From Hypsibius dujardini (lineage: Eukaryota; Tardigrada; Eutardigrada; Parachela; Hypsibiidae): a DNA stretch of 34,630 nt. Position 1 is the stretch's first letter. Every line of letters starts with the position of its first letter. Shown one piece after another: positions 1-11,235 of the stretch. Both the position numbers and the translations under genes were made by a program. The notes under the pieces were generated by a model. That model saw only the letters and a program-made list of their open reading frames with translations. It was not told the origin of the DNA and made no database searches. The DNA is taken from positions 1 through 34,630 of the forward strand of contig LRSR01000936.1 of assembly GCA_001579985.1 (NCBI GenBank). Reading direction: 5' to 3'.

Positions 1-75
1 CTGTGTCTGTGTCTGTGTCTGTGTCTGTGTCTGTGTCTGTGTCTGTGTCTGTGTCTGTGTCTGTGTCTGTGTTTT
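1..75. repeat. (CTGTGT)n microsatellite
   Basis: A hexanucleotide CTGTGT is repeated about twelve times at the window edge and decays at about position 70. It may continue to the left of the window. Confidence 0.95.
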
Positions 76-1040
76 TGCCTGTGTCTGTCCATTATTTTGT
101 TGGCCATACACAAAGAAACACCCGCGCCATCTACATACCACCTTCAGCTGATGAGTAATAATGTTACGTGAACGTTGAACTTGCTTCCGTTCTCAAACCA
201 TCCGCGAACCTGTCAAACAACATTCCTCAGCGATCCTTCACCTATATTAAAAGCTCTTTTACCTGCCCAAGGCTCGTTTCTTCCATGTCAAGCCGAGCTA
301 AGCGATGGATGATTCATCCCGGGAAATTCGATCGCAGACGACTTTCGATCATCACTTTGCCACTCACTTGTCTGCCTTTAAACCGTCCGCAGCATTTTTC
401 CAGTCAGTATCATGCACAGGTGGATGAACGAGGAACCGATCGACCTTCGTGCTCTCTATACTCACCGATTAGAAGTTCAAACACACCACACAAACTAAAC
501 ATTCGTGTCACAGAGACTTTTTCCTGATTCTTCCTCCTTCTAACGCGTTTGAAGTTCGTATTTTTATTCCGCCTGTAAAAGTCAGCAAACTCGTGGCATC
601 AATTTTATTCTCCAGTTTCCCCAAAAAAATTCGATCATTCTGAATTGCCAAATTGTTTTTAATCCATCTGACTTGTAAACTGTTTATTTTTCATTTACTT
701 CAGTCGTTAGCGCGACCGCTGACCACACGAAATTCACAACGCACCGACATTGTGTGCAACGCACTTTCGTATCGCGCACTGCACACTTCTTGGCGCGCAT
801 TGCGCATGGCACACACACTCATCAGCATTTGAGTTTGATTGATTCTGCAGGTGAATTCAACAGGCAAACCACAAGATTACACAGGCTAAGCAAAAATTAT
901 TTATTCCGTATTTTTTTTAAAAAATTTTTTTTGCTTGAATCTTCTAAATTTTGGGCATACAAAATTTGCCCATTCATGCGGCGGTTCGTCGGCAATTTTT
1001 CGACCTATTCTACCTAGCAGAATGCCCGGCGATTGAGATT
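76..1040. other. Gene-free stretch upstream of the caspase gene
   Basis: No convincing coding exon is seen here. Short open frames exist but have no recognisable domain and no splice partners. The last 300 bases, with GC-rich GCGC/CACAC stretches near 710-830 followed by a T-rich tract, presumably contain the caspase promoter and 5' UTR. An in-frame upstream ATG at 951 could add 30 residues to the caspase. Confidence 0.5.
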
Positions 1041-4000
1041 ATGTCGGACCACCAAGGCGGCAGTGTCTTGAGCACTGCGTGGAATTATTTCGGCGATCTC
1101 CTCAAGAAGCGAAAAGGCTCCAACACATCCGCATCCGACCAACGTCGCAGCTCAATGACCACTTCCCACCCCGCTCAGAATTCGCCGCGAAAACCGGCCG
1201 TCGGGTCGGCCTTCGATTGGAAAACTTCGAGGACCCTGGAAGAACCCGCGCAAGATTTACAGGTTTGGCTGTTGAATTCGTCAGGTTGATTGATGGATTG
1301 AGTGATATTTGCAAGGCTCCCATTTGATTGATTGGTTGATTGACTTGATCCTTGCTAGCTATTAATTTCTATTGATTGATTGGTTGATTGTTAGGATGCC
1401 TTACCCAGTCCCGCAGTTCGGACTGTCCTGACGCCGGTGCCTAAGACTCCAGCGCCCGTCGGGCTGTTCTCGACGCGCTACTTTATGGGGCATGCCAAGC
1501 GCGGCACGGCGGTCATCATCAACAACAGACATTTCATTCTGAGCCTGGGAATGCCAGAAAGGTGAGAAAATGTCGAAATTATTTTCCTTTATTGCAAAAT
1601 TCACAGACTGTCATGTTTATCCTAGTTTTTTTTTATTTGATAGAACATAAATATATAAATCGCTCACAGCCTTGCTTTTTAGTAGAAATGTCTTGCTAAA
1701 ACAAATTCTGAAGATAAACTGACTCACCACGGTTCATCGTCTGTCTGTTCGCTAGATTGATTGATTGATTAATTGCTGGATTGATGAGTGGATTGATTGA
1801 TTGATTGATTGATTGATGAGTTGATTGATTGATTGCTCTTTTATGATTGGTCTGTTTTGCTTTTTATCGAAGATTTACCTTGTAGCTTTGACTTGAATAA
1901 ACTTTTTAGACTTTATAAAGTGATAAATTTGATAATTTTTGGAGCTGGCACTTTATTCATAGCATAGAACTTGATCGAACTTGACCGAAACGAAGATTCA
2001 TTGGTATGTTTGTTTCGCTGTTGATTGATTAATTGATTGATTGCGTTAGATGTCGAAATATATTCATTTATTTTAAAAGTCACAGATTCTGTCACTCTTT
2101 TCATTCAATCTTTTTACTTGATATATAAAAAAAATATTTCACCACCACCTTCCTGTGTTAGTTAAAGTCTACCAGAATTATTTGTATGACGGTAAACTGC
2201 CACATCTCAATTCCTTACAGTGTCCGTTACCTTGATTGATTGATTGATTGATTATTCTTCGACCATTGTTTGATTTAGCTTTTCATAGTAATTTATGAGA
2301 GATTTTCTTTGTGATTGTGAGTTAAATAATCTTTTAAAAGCGCATCAAGTTCCTAAATTTGATGTTCTTGCGGCGGGTACTTTATTCATGGGACGAAATT
2401 TGGCTGAAGGGAAGAATTGATTGTTTTTGTTTGCTTCACTGTTGATTGATTGATTGATTGAGAGCCTCGCTTACGTTATTTATAGATTGACGTAGTATTC
2501 TATGGCACGATCTAAAACATGGACTGTACTGAGTGTACTGGACTCCTGTACTGGACTCGTGTAATGTACTGAGTGTACTGGACTCCTGTTCTGGACTGTA
2601 CTGGACTGGACTGGACTGTACTGGACTGGACTGTACTGGAATGTACTGTACTATACTGTAACGAAAAATCGAGCCATTGATTGATTGATTGATTGCGTAT
2701 ACATCTAATTCATGTGAAAAACCAACGCTGGATTGATTGATTGATGTACGATAGATAAACTCCAAGTTAGAGTCCGTTCGGAGTGATACATAACCTTAAC
2801 TCTTATCCATAAGTCCATGTGACGTCATGTAAAGGGGGGAATTAATTTTGTGATTTCTCGGTGCTATTGGGATGGGTGAAACCTTCTGATTCTCGTTCAG
2901 CGTTCTATTTCCTGGGGGGCACTTTTTCATCGTTGGATGGCTGCTCCGCCACATTGCGGAATTTTAAACTGACTGTGTTGTCGTGTTTCTTGTAAAAATC
3001 ATTGTATGCTTCTAGTGATTTCATATCTGGATTCAAAATAACTAGTAGAGGCAGAAGAATACTGTTGATTTTGAGACATTCAGGAGCTAATTTGGAGGTT
3101 ATCTATAGTACATCAATCAATCAATCCAGCGTTGGTTTCTCACATGAATTAAATGTATACGCAATCAATCAATCAATCAATGGCTCGATTTTTCGTTACA
3201 GTATAGTACAGTACATTCCAGTACAGTCCAGTCCAGTTCAGTACAGTCCAGAACAGGAGTCCAGTACACTCAGTACATTACACGAGTCCAGTACAGGAGT
3301 CCAGTACACTCAGTACAGTACACGAGTCCAGTACAGGAGTCCAGTACACTCAGTACAGTCCATGTTTTAGATCGTGCCGTATTCTATTGCGTTTATTCTA
3401 TTTTATTTAAATTTCAAACACGTTATTTAAACATTACAAGCCGATGGTAAAAATGTCTCTTTTTGAGTTAGGAAGGGAACCGACGAGGACGCCAAAGCCT
3501 TATCCGGGGCCTTAAAACTCCTCGGCTTCGAAGTGCTCCAGTACGACAACCTCACCGTCCACAACATGGCTGAAGCCATGAAGTACTTCGCCTCGCTCAA
3601 TGACAGCGACGTGGACTGCTTCTTGACCGCGGTCCTCACGCACGGCGATGAAGGAGTCCTCTTCGGGACGGATGGGAAGATGTCCATCGATCGCCTTCTC
3701 TTACCCTTCAAAGGCAACAAGTGCCTCACCCTGGCTGGAAAACCGAAGATTTTCATCTTCCAAGTACGTGTGAGGCATACAAATTGGAATGAGGAAGCTC
3801 TGGAATGTCGATTGTGTTCTGAAACTTTCTCCAATTCATCAATCAAGCAATCAACCATCAGTTCAAACGCTGCGATTTAGCTTAAGCAATCAACCAATCA
3901 ATCGTAAGTTTAAACGCTCAGATTCAGCTTCAAGCAATCAAATATCAGTTTAATTGCCGAGGTTGAGGCAATCAAGCAATCAAGCATCAGTTTGAACCCT

Positions 4001-4731
4001 GAGATTAAGCTTGCAGCAATCAATCAATCAATTGGAAGGCTGCCATGTTAAATTCCAGCATCATTCCGTGTTCTTGAATTTCCTCTTTTTCTTCTCTCTT
4101 CTTAACTTTGTGACAATAGATGTGTTTGCAGGCCTGTCGCGGGGATAAACTCGACCGCGGAGTGGACCTCGTGCAGGCGGACGACGAGAGCGGCGTTTAC
4201 AGGCTCCCATCGGAGGCGGACTTTCTCCTGGCCTACTCCACCATCCCCGGATTCTACTCTTGGCGCAACACCGACAACGGCTCGTGGTACATCCAAGCGC
4301 TCGCAAAGACCATCCACGTGCATTACGGGGAGAACCGCGAGACCGATCCCCGCTGGGAAGCGAATATGGATTTTGTGAAGCTCCTGACGAGGGTCAACTT
4401 TGAAGTCTCCTACTTTTACAAGTCCAACGTGCCGACCAATCCGGAGCTGGACCAGCAGAAGCAGGTGCTTATTGGCTTTTAAATCTTGTGTTTTTGCTTT
4501 AACAGCTTAATATGGAATTAAAATTTGAAATATTTCTATTTAAAATTAGAAATATTTTTATTCAAAATTTGAAATATTTTTATTTCAGATTTAAAACCGA
4601 TTTTTTGAAGCATAATTTTAATATTACAGGTACCGAGCATCGTGTCGATGCTGACGCGGGATTTGTATTTTCCTGCCAAACCGCCGGCGTTGTTGCCGCC
4701 GCCCCAGTCAGCCAGTATGGAGTCGTTGTGA
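1041..4731 (+). CDS. Executioner (caspase-3/7-like) cysteine protease, five exons, 371 aa
   Basis: Exons 1041-1262, 1395-1561, 3472-3763, 4132-4464 and 4630-4731 join in one frame with GT..AG introns. The N-terminal ~90 residues are a short prodomain without a CARD or DED. The large subunit shows the sequence around RGTAVIIN, the GTDEDA motif after GMPER, and the catalytic histidine in LTHGDEG (about H187). The active-site pentapeptide QACRG (C229) is split by intron 3 exactly between Q and A. The small subunit carries ADFLLAYST, SWRN and GSWYIQ, which form the substrate pocket, and ends in a proline-rich tail. An acidic QADDES linker between the subunits is a plausible processing site. The family cleaves after aspartate in apoptosis in the cytosol. 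The start at 1041 is preferred because the alternative at 951 adds no recognisable sequence. Intron 2 is 1.9 kb and repeat-filled. Family assignment is near certain; executioner status is inferred from the short prodomain. Confidence 0.93.
2489..3394. repeat. Long inverted repeat inside caspase intron 2
   Basis: The left arm (about 2489-2769) and right arm (about 3090-3394) are reverse complements with few changes, separated by a ~320-bp spacer. The outer ends share the segment around GATCTAAAACATGG and the inner ends share ATGTACGATAGATAA-like sequence. Each arm also contains a tandem array of GTCCAGTACACTCAGTACA-type units and a short (ATCA)n. Both strands therefore encode near-identical spurious open frames. 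The unspliced caspase transcript could fold here into a ~280-bp hairpin. Confidence 0.9.
3838..4035. repeat. Degenerate ~60-bp tandem repeat in caspase intron 3
   Basis: Units contain AATCAAGCAATCAACCATCAG, then GTTTAAACGCT, then GAT(T)AAGCTT. About three or four diverged copies fill most of the intron just before the exon carrying the catalytic cysteine. Confidence 0.7.
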
Positions 4732-5785
4732 TCAGCAATCAAGCAATCAAGCAATCAACGGAATGTACTCAACGAAAATTTGGCTCATGGCGGATCTGAT
4801 TTTTTTAAAAATTCCTGTTGTAGCAATGCAGAATGCTTTCTCGTCCAGACAACGACCTTAGCAGTATGGCCAGATTCGGAACAGGTTGCTCTGCTGCTTG
4901 AATGGTTGATTGTCTTGTGGACCTCTTGGGGATATTCCTTTCTGCTCTGTTTTTTTTACCGGCAATATTTTACAGGATATTATTTCCCCTTCTCTTGTGG
5001 TTCTCGTTTTCCCGTCTCCGCATTCGTTTCTCTTTTCCCTTGCAATAATCTCTTGCGTCCGCGGAGAAGATGTGATCTACTTTTGAGATTTCCGCTTTTA
5101 CTGGTGATGGGGAAGATCTTGAAACTGTCTTTTCGTTTTTAGGACCATTAATGAGTTTGTTGTGTAAGTAAGTGGTGATGATGATTCGTTGGCCGTAATG
5201 AGATTAAATGAATCATATCAAATGGTGTTCGAGGTGAAATGGCAGGAAGCACTTCAGGCAGGCAGGCAGACAGATAGACAGACAGGCAGACAGACAGACA
5301 GACAGACAGACAGTTAACTTCCTTGATACCTTAGCTCAGTCTGAGGCAGGGCTGGACGAATCCTTGTCCAAAGTACAATCTCGCGTAATTTATGGACATA
5401 CCGACGATCCGACGATACCGTCACACGTCATAATGCATGACGTCTCCCGCTGATTTGAGCATGTGTTGTGCGAGTGATACACCGTCCTCAGCGGCATTTA
5501 CCACAACAGTCAGTTCTTAAGCGAAGGCAGATTCAGCACCGGCACATTATAGATGGAGCTGCGCCGCATTGCTGGGAGCAGCAGGGGTCTTTCGCCGAAA
5601 AGTCTCACCTAATGTCCGGGCACAGCTTCTACGTTCGAATTCCGTTGCTGAAATGTCAGAGGTCCGGTAAGATCGCATCGAAGTGAGAGAAAATTTTAGT
5701 GAATAAGAAGTATTTTCTAGAAGCGGCAATCGTCAAAAGAACTCAGCAAACTTATCGCGACTTCTCGAATTCATTTTCAAGAGGA
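4732..5785. other. Intergenic stretch, no gene seen
   Basis: This contains the caspase 3' flank, an AATCAAGC repeat tail, a (CAGA/CAGG)n microsatellite at 5253-5314 and the presumed promoter of the WAP gene. Open frames here lack domain or splice support. Confidence 0.5.
5253..5314. repeat. (CAGA)n/(CAGG)n microsatellite
   Basis: A run of CAGG and CAGA tetramers. The same motif recurs at 19151-19312, 28415-28590 and 30630-30763. Confidence 0.95.
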
Positions 5786-6714
5786 ATGGCGCTGATTAAA
5801 GCCGTGTTTTTCTCCTTCTGTCTTCTCCTTCTAATTGGAAATGTATTTTCAGCTGGACATGGTAAGGAATTCGCAGATCACAATTCATGAAAGACTTCTT
5901 TCTCTTTTTTCAGTTTATTTTTAATTTTAATTTTTGTCGCGTAAAACAAATAAATCAATTTCCAATTGATTTGCAACTTTTGATCGAGTTACTTTAATTA
6001 ACTAATTTATTTTATGTTTCTTTGAGTGTTTTTATATTTCAGTCACTGGTCGATTAAATTAAAACAAATTAAATAATCGTCTTCAAAAGTTTAATCAATT
6101 GGGTTTTTTGTTGTTGTAATATTAATTTTTTTCTTATGTGGTAAATATATTAACCGTTTTCCAGCTCGGGATCGCCCGGTTCGCAACCGAGATCAGGATC
6201 TATGTGAAGTAAGGCAAAATTTGCATTCAAATCAGCATAACGAAAAACTGTCTAATCAACTAATCAATCAATCAATCAATCAATCACTCAATCAATCAAT
6301 CAATCACTCAATCATTAATTAATTAATCAATCAATCAATCAATCAATCAATCTGTCAATTGGTCAATCAATCATTGATCAATCAATTATTCAATCAATCA
6401 GTCATTCAATCAATCAATTGATCAATCAATCAATCATTACGTCAATTAATTAATCAATTAATCAATCAATCAATCATTACGTCAATTGATTAATCAATTA
6501 ATCAATCAACCAGTCAATCAATCAATCAATTAATCAATCAATCAATCGGTCAATTAATTTTCACTGTCTATTTTAGCACCATCGAGTTAACGGGCCTTTG
6601 AAGGTGTGTGAGCCGAACGCGAAGAGCGTCTGCGATCGGGATCGTGACTGCGCTAACACCGAATTCTGCTGCTACGACGGATGTCGCAGGATTTGTCGAG
6701 TGCAAACCTTTTAA
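5786..6714 (+). CDS. Secreted eight-cysteine WAP-like peptide 1, three exons, 85 aa
   Basis: Exons 5786-5861, 6165-6208 and 6577-6714 join in frame (phases 1 and 0). Exon 1 encodes a signal peptide (hydrophobic run FFSFCLLLLIGNVFSA). The mature peptide has eight cysteines: one in DLCE, then VCEP, SVCD, RDC, FCC, DGC and RIC. The spacing with a CC pair followed by C-x3-C-x3-C is that of a single whey-acidic-protein four-disulphide core. Such domains in the family act as protease inhibitors or antimicrobial peptides outside the cell; which applies here cannot be told. A paralogue with identical exon layout and an equally long last exon lies at 17024-18113. The large palindromic element begins only ~100 bp beyond this stop codon, probably in the 3' UTR or flank. 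Confidence 0.82.
6256..6555. repeat. (ATCA)n array in WAP gene 1 intron 2
   Basis: About 300 bp of ATCA tetramers with ATTA and GTCA interruptions, ending ~20 bp before the 3' splice site of the last exon. Confidence 0.95.
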
Positions 6715-6810
6715 AAAGCGTGCTGTTTCATTTCCTGCGATTAGCCCATGTTACGAAAAAGTATATCACGTCTTAGTTCTTTCAATCAGGTTTTTTTTGC
6801 TATTCCGCAA

Positions 6811-6818
6811 TTCCGTCA
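6811..6818. repeat. Left target-site duplication of the 8.7-kb palindromic element
   Basis: TTCCGTCA directly precedes the GTAGTTAC terminus. The same octamer in the same orientation follows the other end at 15522-15529. Confidence 0.8.
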
Positions 6819-6971
6819 GTAGTTACAATATGCCTGTTCTGGCGTAAAAACAAGTCGATAATGATTTTTATCTCCAAACATTCCCTACCTATCCCCAAAC
6901 CTTCCCCCAGCAAATACCTTTTTCCAGATGATGAAATTTAAACAAATTTCGCGCGTAATGAAAAACATTAC

Positions 6972-6995
6972 CATAACTTCCTATAGGAAGTTATG
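6972..6995. other. 24-bp perfect palindrome
   Basis: The half site CATAACTTCCTA is followed by its exact reverse complement with no spacer. It lies in the left arm near its outer end, and I see no match for it in the right arm. It could be a protein-binding dyad or a residual junction; function unknown. Confidence 0.6.
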
Positions 6996-7410
6996 ACTTT
7001 CATATATTTTACTGCTGACTGAGTTAAACATTGCCAAATGCTCAAATTAATCTCCTACTACTCTTAATTCCCTAATATTTTGTTGGTGGATATGTGGAAT
7101 TCTAGTACAAACGAATTTGTAGTATGTTCAAAATTGAACACCTACATGATTAATTAGCTAATAATGTTTCTGGAGTGAGCATTGTGTATGTGTGTGTAAC
7201 ACACCATTTTGTTAAGACAGAAAAAAAACAATGCAAACATTCCATGTGATGACAGTGAAACAGATAATCAAAACGTCAACGTAACCACTGCTCAAACTAA
7301 CTCCATGATGAAAATTGAAAAGTCACCTATATGAAGTTGAAACAGTCAACTGTTTACATCTAACTCAATACAATATATAACTTGTTTGTTGATGTGGTTA
7401 CTCTTTACTC

Positions 7411-9688
7411 CTAGTTCAAGCGAATGGTTGCTATCATCGGTGAATGGTCCAAAAGGTTTCTTCGTCCTTCCTCCGTAAGTTTGTACAGGGATGTGTAACG
7501 GCCATGCTCAGTCTCGTAGAGCTTTGCCAGTAACTTCCATCCTATCGGTTCCCAACTCGGCTCAGCTTCTTCAACCTCTTCAGCAGCCCTTTCCGCGGCT
7601 CTTCGGGCCTCTTGCAGCTCGGCTCCGTTGTCCCTTTCCTCATCGAGTGTGACTTTCCATATTCTCGACCGCTCTGATAACGGGAACACTTCCTTTACAT
7701 TGACACCATCGACGAACATATTATCAGGTCTCTCTGTTGTCGAGTTTGAGTGAAAAGCAATAATCCAGTCAATGTGGGTGCCGTTTAATCTGGAATGGGT
7801 AGCTGGAAGATAAAACATGTCGAGAAATTCGTTCTCCCGTACCGTGTTTGATTCCAAGTCGAAATTGAAATCACCTCCAAAGATCACGTCACATTCCACG
7901 TTCCACTCGCTCGCAATGAACTTTACCAGATAAATTGCCATTTCACACATGGCTATTTGCTGAGGAATTTCATGCCGTCGGCGCGATCTATCATCCGCTT
8001 CCGGCGCCGTCCATGCCGTCTGAGTTGGGCCGTGATAGGATGCAAAGATACAGTCTTTCCCGGATGATCTTTGCTTGAGCTGGACGACCGCAAGTCTGTC
8101 CAACACATCTTTCACGGACACTGACGCATGGAGTGTTGTGGGATTAGTCTCTGGGTAATTCACATCTTTCCACATCCAGAATTCATCAGGATCAAAGTCT
8201 TCAGCTTTGTAGATGTGAACCTTGTCATCGGTGGAGTCGCGAACCGGATCGAGACAGTTTTTTTTCCACATGACAGCCGATGATGTGCCTGCTTGCCGTA
8301 TTTTACAAACACATCATAGACACTTTCCAAAGGGTCCTCCAAAGACGGCAGTTTAATATGGTCGACCAGAATTCTATCCTCCTTCCACTGAACTTCCTGC
8401 AGCAGAATGACATCCGGATTTTCAATACCCATCACAACGCGTAGAAGGCTTTTGCGGTTTTCTGCGTCATCTGCGTTGGAGGTACCGTGGATGTTCCATG
8501 CCATCAGCTTCAGGTTCTCTTCGGCGTTTCGGCGTTTCGGAGCTTCGGCGGTGTTGATGCTCTCCCCCGATGCGAAAGTGAATTTTTGCAACTAAGCTGG
8601 ATGACTTAGTTTAACCAAAAACTAAGGCAATCGTAGTCATTTTTGCTCAGTTCCGATTATCGATCAGTAGAAACTAAGCAAAAAAGCCAACCCTAGCCCT
8701 AACTGTCCTGGTTTGCCTTACGTACCGGTAGGCTCATTGTCAACAATCCTAAACTAGCCTATGTGCGACTGACTTTCCTATCCCGTGCCTTAGTTCGGCT
8801 TGTTATGGGTTAGCCTAGTCAGAAAATACCAAAACTGAGGTATTCATCCCTTATTCGAAAGCTCATTGTTGACTAAGAAACATTTAGGCAAATGCACGTG
8901 CTCCAAGCCAACCAAGAAACACTTGCGAAAATTTTCAACGGCTCAAAAACCATTTCGGGGTCTTCCTGCAAAAACAATCTTTTCCTTCCCTGCCTTCCGT
9001 CCTCTCATGGCTTCTGTGATTTTAAAAGGTATGAGACTTCTCTTTTTTCTATCGGCGATGATATCTTAGATGGAAGGTTTTTGTTGAAGACTATTTCAAA
9101 TATTATTTTATTATTCACTTACTGTATCAGCCCATCATTACCAAGATTGTCTTTCTCCCCACAGGTGAAAGTCGATCCCATCCGAGCGTACCTTTTTTAT
9201 CTTTTCGGCTTCTTCCACAGCCATTTCGTTCAAAGCTAGTTGTTTCCTAACCAGCAGACAGTATTGCGCTTTCGTATTCTATTATAAGTGCTGCGAAGGT
9301 TGTTGCTTTCGCTATACTTTCTGAGAATCGTTATTTTTTGTCCTGTTTTATGTACGTAGCTAAATTAAATTCAGTAGATTGATTGATTGGTTGTCGCTAG
9401 TTTTGTGCGAAGTTTTTTGCGAAGTGCGAAGTTTTGCTTGGTTGGGAATAGGCTACGAGGCTAGTCGGAACTAAGGCAGTTTGGGATAGTTGACTAGGCT
9501 AAATTAAGGTAGCGCTGAGTATTCCTCGATGTGGGTTATAACATTGACTGAGCATCAGCGCTAAGCCAGTGAGAACTCAGCTAAGGTACGCCGATAAGCC
9601 CATTTTGGCTTAGCGCTGAGGTTCATCTTTCGCATCAGGCCCTGAGCTTATTGTAAGACATTTTGGACCAGTTCATCCGATTAGCCAT
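7411..9688 (-). pseudogene. Broken EEP-fold nuclease/phosphatase-like gene (left-arm copy, no coiled coil)
   Basis: Reading leftward, the original start is at 9688 (MANRMNWSKMSYNKLR, matching MVDQEDWSDMAFDELR of the right copy). The frame is then interrupted by the insertion at 8567-9639 and resumes at ESINTAE. It contains MAWNIHG, NPDVILLQEV, ASYHG, GGDFNFDLESN, NGTHIDWIIA and the final DHSPM, all hallmarks of the endonuclease/exonuclease/phosphatase fold. A frameshift near 8290 separates the part with LLQEV from the part with VMWKKNC. The final insertion point holds only one short charged unit (about 30 residues, ELQEARRAAERAAEEVEEAE) where the right copy has ~410 residues. A new ATG at 8591, inside the transposon, opens a 143-codon frame. 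The downstream AATAAA of the right copy reads AACAAA here. Three independent lesions make it very likely a pseudogene; a sequencing error could explain only the frameshift. Confidence 0.85.
8567..9639. mobile_element. 1.07-kb inverted-repeat DNA element inserted in the left EEP gene
   Basis: The termini read inward CCGATGCGAAAGTGAA (left) and CCTGATGCGAAAGATGAA (right). Diverged subterminal inverted segments rich in CTAAG/CTTAG follow, for example CTATCCCGTGCCTTAGTTC against CTATCCCAAACTGCCTTAG. CCC occurs on both sides (8564-8566 and 9640-9642), and the right arm shows the uninterrupted coding sequence, giving an empty site. The 3-bp duplication is the simplest reading; the exact edge could shift by one or two bases. 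No transposase frame is seen, so it is non-autonomous. Confidence 0.8.
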
Positions 9689-10283
9689 TCTTCCACTAGG
9701 TTATTGGTGTCGTATGTGATAGCAATGGCTGATAAAGGGAGTGTAGAATTTCAGGAGTTCGCAATAATCAATGAAAATTTTAGCACTATCTCTTGTCGAC
9801 AAAGCGCTTTGAAAATTGAGTTGGTGTTGAGGAAAGAAACAATGGAGAATTTATATGCTGTCTCATGCGTGGTAAAGTGCTGTTGGTTTTTTTGTCTTAG
9901 TCACTCATTCGGTACATTCCTAACTGCTTCGTACTCGTCAATGACGTGCAATCTACCGGAACCGAATATATTTTCCATCAATCACTAATTGGTTAAACCA
10001 ACTTTAGAACTGGGTAGGGAGAAAAAATGCGGCAGAGAATGTTGCGTGCATCACTCGCTGAAGGCACAAGTGACGTTCATTGTCTTTTCAAGCTTCATCT
10101 TTATTTTTTTAAATAAATGAGAATATTTTGCCTAGTCTTCAAAGTCAAGTACTTCTCATATCCCTAAAACAGTTCAAAAATCTTAAATTCACAAACTTTT
10201 CTTTGGGTATATATGCTTAATTATTACTTAATTATGTTGCTAATAGATAACTGTAAGTCGATCCAGGCGCAAGAGTAGTGTAC

Positions 10284-11005
10284 GAGGTAAAGGCCGTTAA
10301 CCAGGCCGCTTTTAGAAATCGTAACTTAACCCGGCTGGTTTTTTCAACGTTGATTTCCCAGCACTGCAGTGCTGCCATGCCATAACAGATGACTTAAAAC
10401 ATTCAGAAAAATTCTCTGACCCATTTTAGTCCGTTCCTAAGCTTCACGGTTTGAATTTAAGTCCAAACAAAGGAAGAGAAGAATCTCAACGGAGAAGTAT
10501 GCAAGTAGTCCGGTAGAGGCGCCACTTCGGTTCCTTTCTGGCGCATGAAAACATTGTGCATCTATTTTCACTTCACATGCGTTCACCTCATCACGAAGAC
10601 TCTTGAAGTAAATTTTTAGCTCCTTATTTTGTAGAATAATTTTTGCATCGAATGTCTCATGCTATAATTTAGAATTTTTTGAACACATTGATCATCTGGA
10701 TTACAGCTTCTTACGTTTTGAGCACGACCCTCACATTCGAATGTTTCTCCAGAGCCTTATTTTGTTCAGGTTACTGATCAGAGTTTATTTTACATGCGTA
10801 TATCGTTAAATTATTCGAGTTAATGGTGAAGTAACACTGGCGATAATTTTTTTATTTCATAGTCAAATCAAGAATATAGATAACAGGACCATTAGGCCAT
10901 CTCCCTGGGTTGACTTCGCAAAAACGACTTATGTGCCACCTGCTGGTCTGCCGGCCTGATTTAGTTACAATTTCTAAAAGCGGCCTGGTTAACGGCCTTT
11001 ACCTT
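10284..11005. mobile_element. 722-bp MITE-like element with 44-bp terminal inverted repeats
   Basis: Left terminus 10284-10327 and right terminus 10962-11005 are near-perfect inverted repeats beginning (G/A)AGGTAAAGGCCGTTAACC and containing GGCCGCTTTTAGAAAT. GTAC flanks both ends (10280-10283 and 11006-11009). The right arm has the empty site with a single GTAC at 11759-11762, so the insertion postdates the inverted duplication. No coding frame is seen inside. The 4-bp duplication does not by itself identify a superfamily. Confidence 0.88.
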
Positions 11006-11235
11006 GTACTGATCGAATGGCTTCCTCTACTGTAGAGTGAATAAAAACAAACTTACTTACAAGGGGCTCCTCCCACCCTGTGACCCAAACTCTCTTACTT
11101 GTACTGCGTTTCACAAATGCGTAAGGATGTCTTCTTGCTCTTTCCGTTGAGAGAAGTTTCCTTTTCCAAAAGTTATATTTTTAAAAACCGAAAACTCTTC
11201 AGAGGTGGTACATAGAGGCGCTAAGTGCGTTACCA

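Larger units (their letters stand above)
6819..11235. repeat. Left arm of the palindrome
   Basis: Reverse complement of 11533-15521 with substitutions and indels. It contains two later insertions (8567-9639 and 10284-11005) that are absent from the right arm. It lacks the ~1.1 kb coiled-coil-coding segment and most of the AT-rich segment near 15090-15340 that the right arm has. Without the insertions it is about 2.6 kb. Confidence 0.9.

Noticed and set aside
168-527. 119-codon frame near the left edge
   Set aside because: No recognisable domain, no signal peptide and no splice partners; such lengths occur by chance in this base composition.
6256-6555. CRISPR-like or telomeric array
   Set aside because: It is a simple ATCA tetramer microsatellite without spacers, inside a spliceosomal intron.
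7411-8591. LINE (non-LTR retrotransposon) endonuclease identity for the EEP proteins
   Set aside because: The EEP motifs are compatible, but no reverse transcriptase, poly(A) tail or target-primed ends are present, and the unit has inverted termini with an 8-bp duplication.
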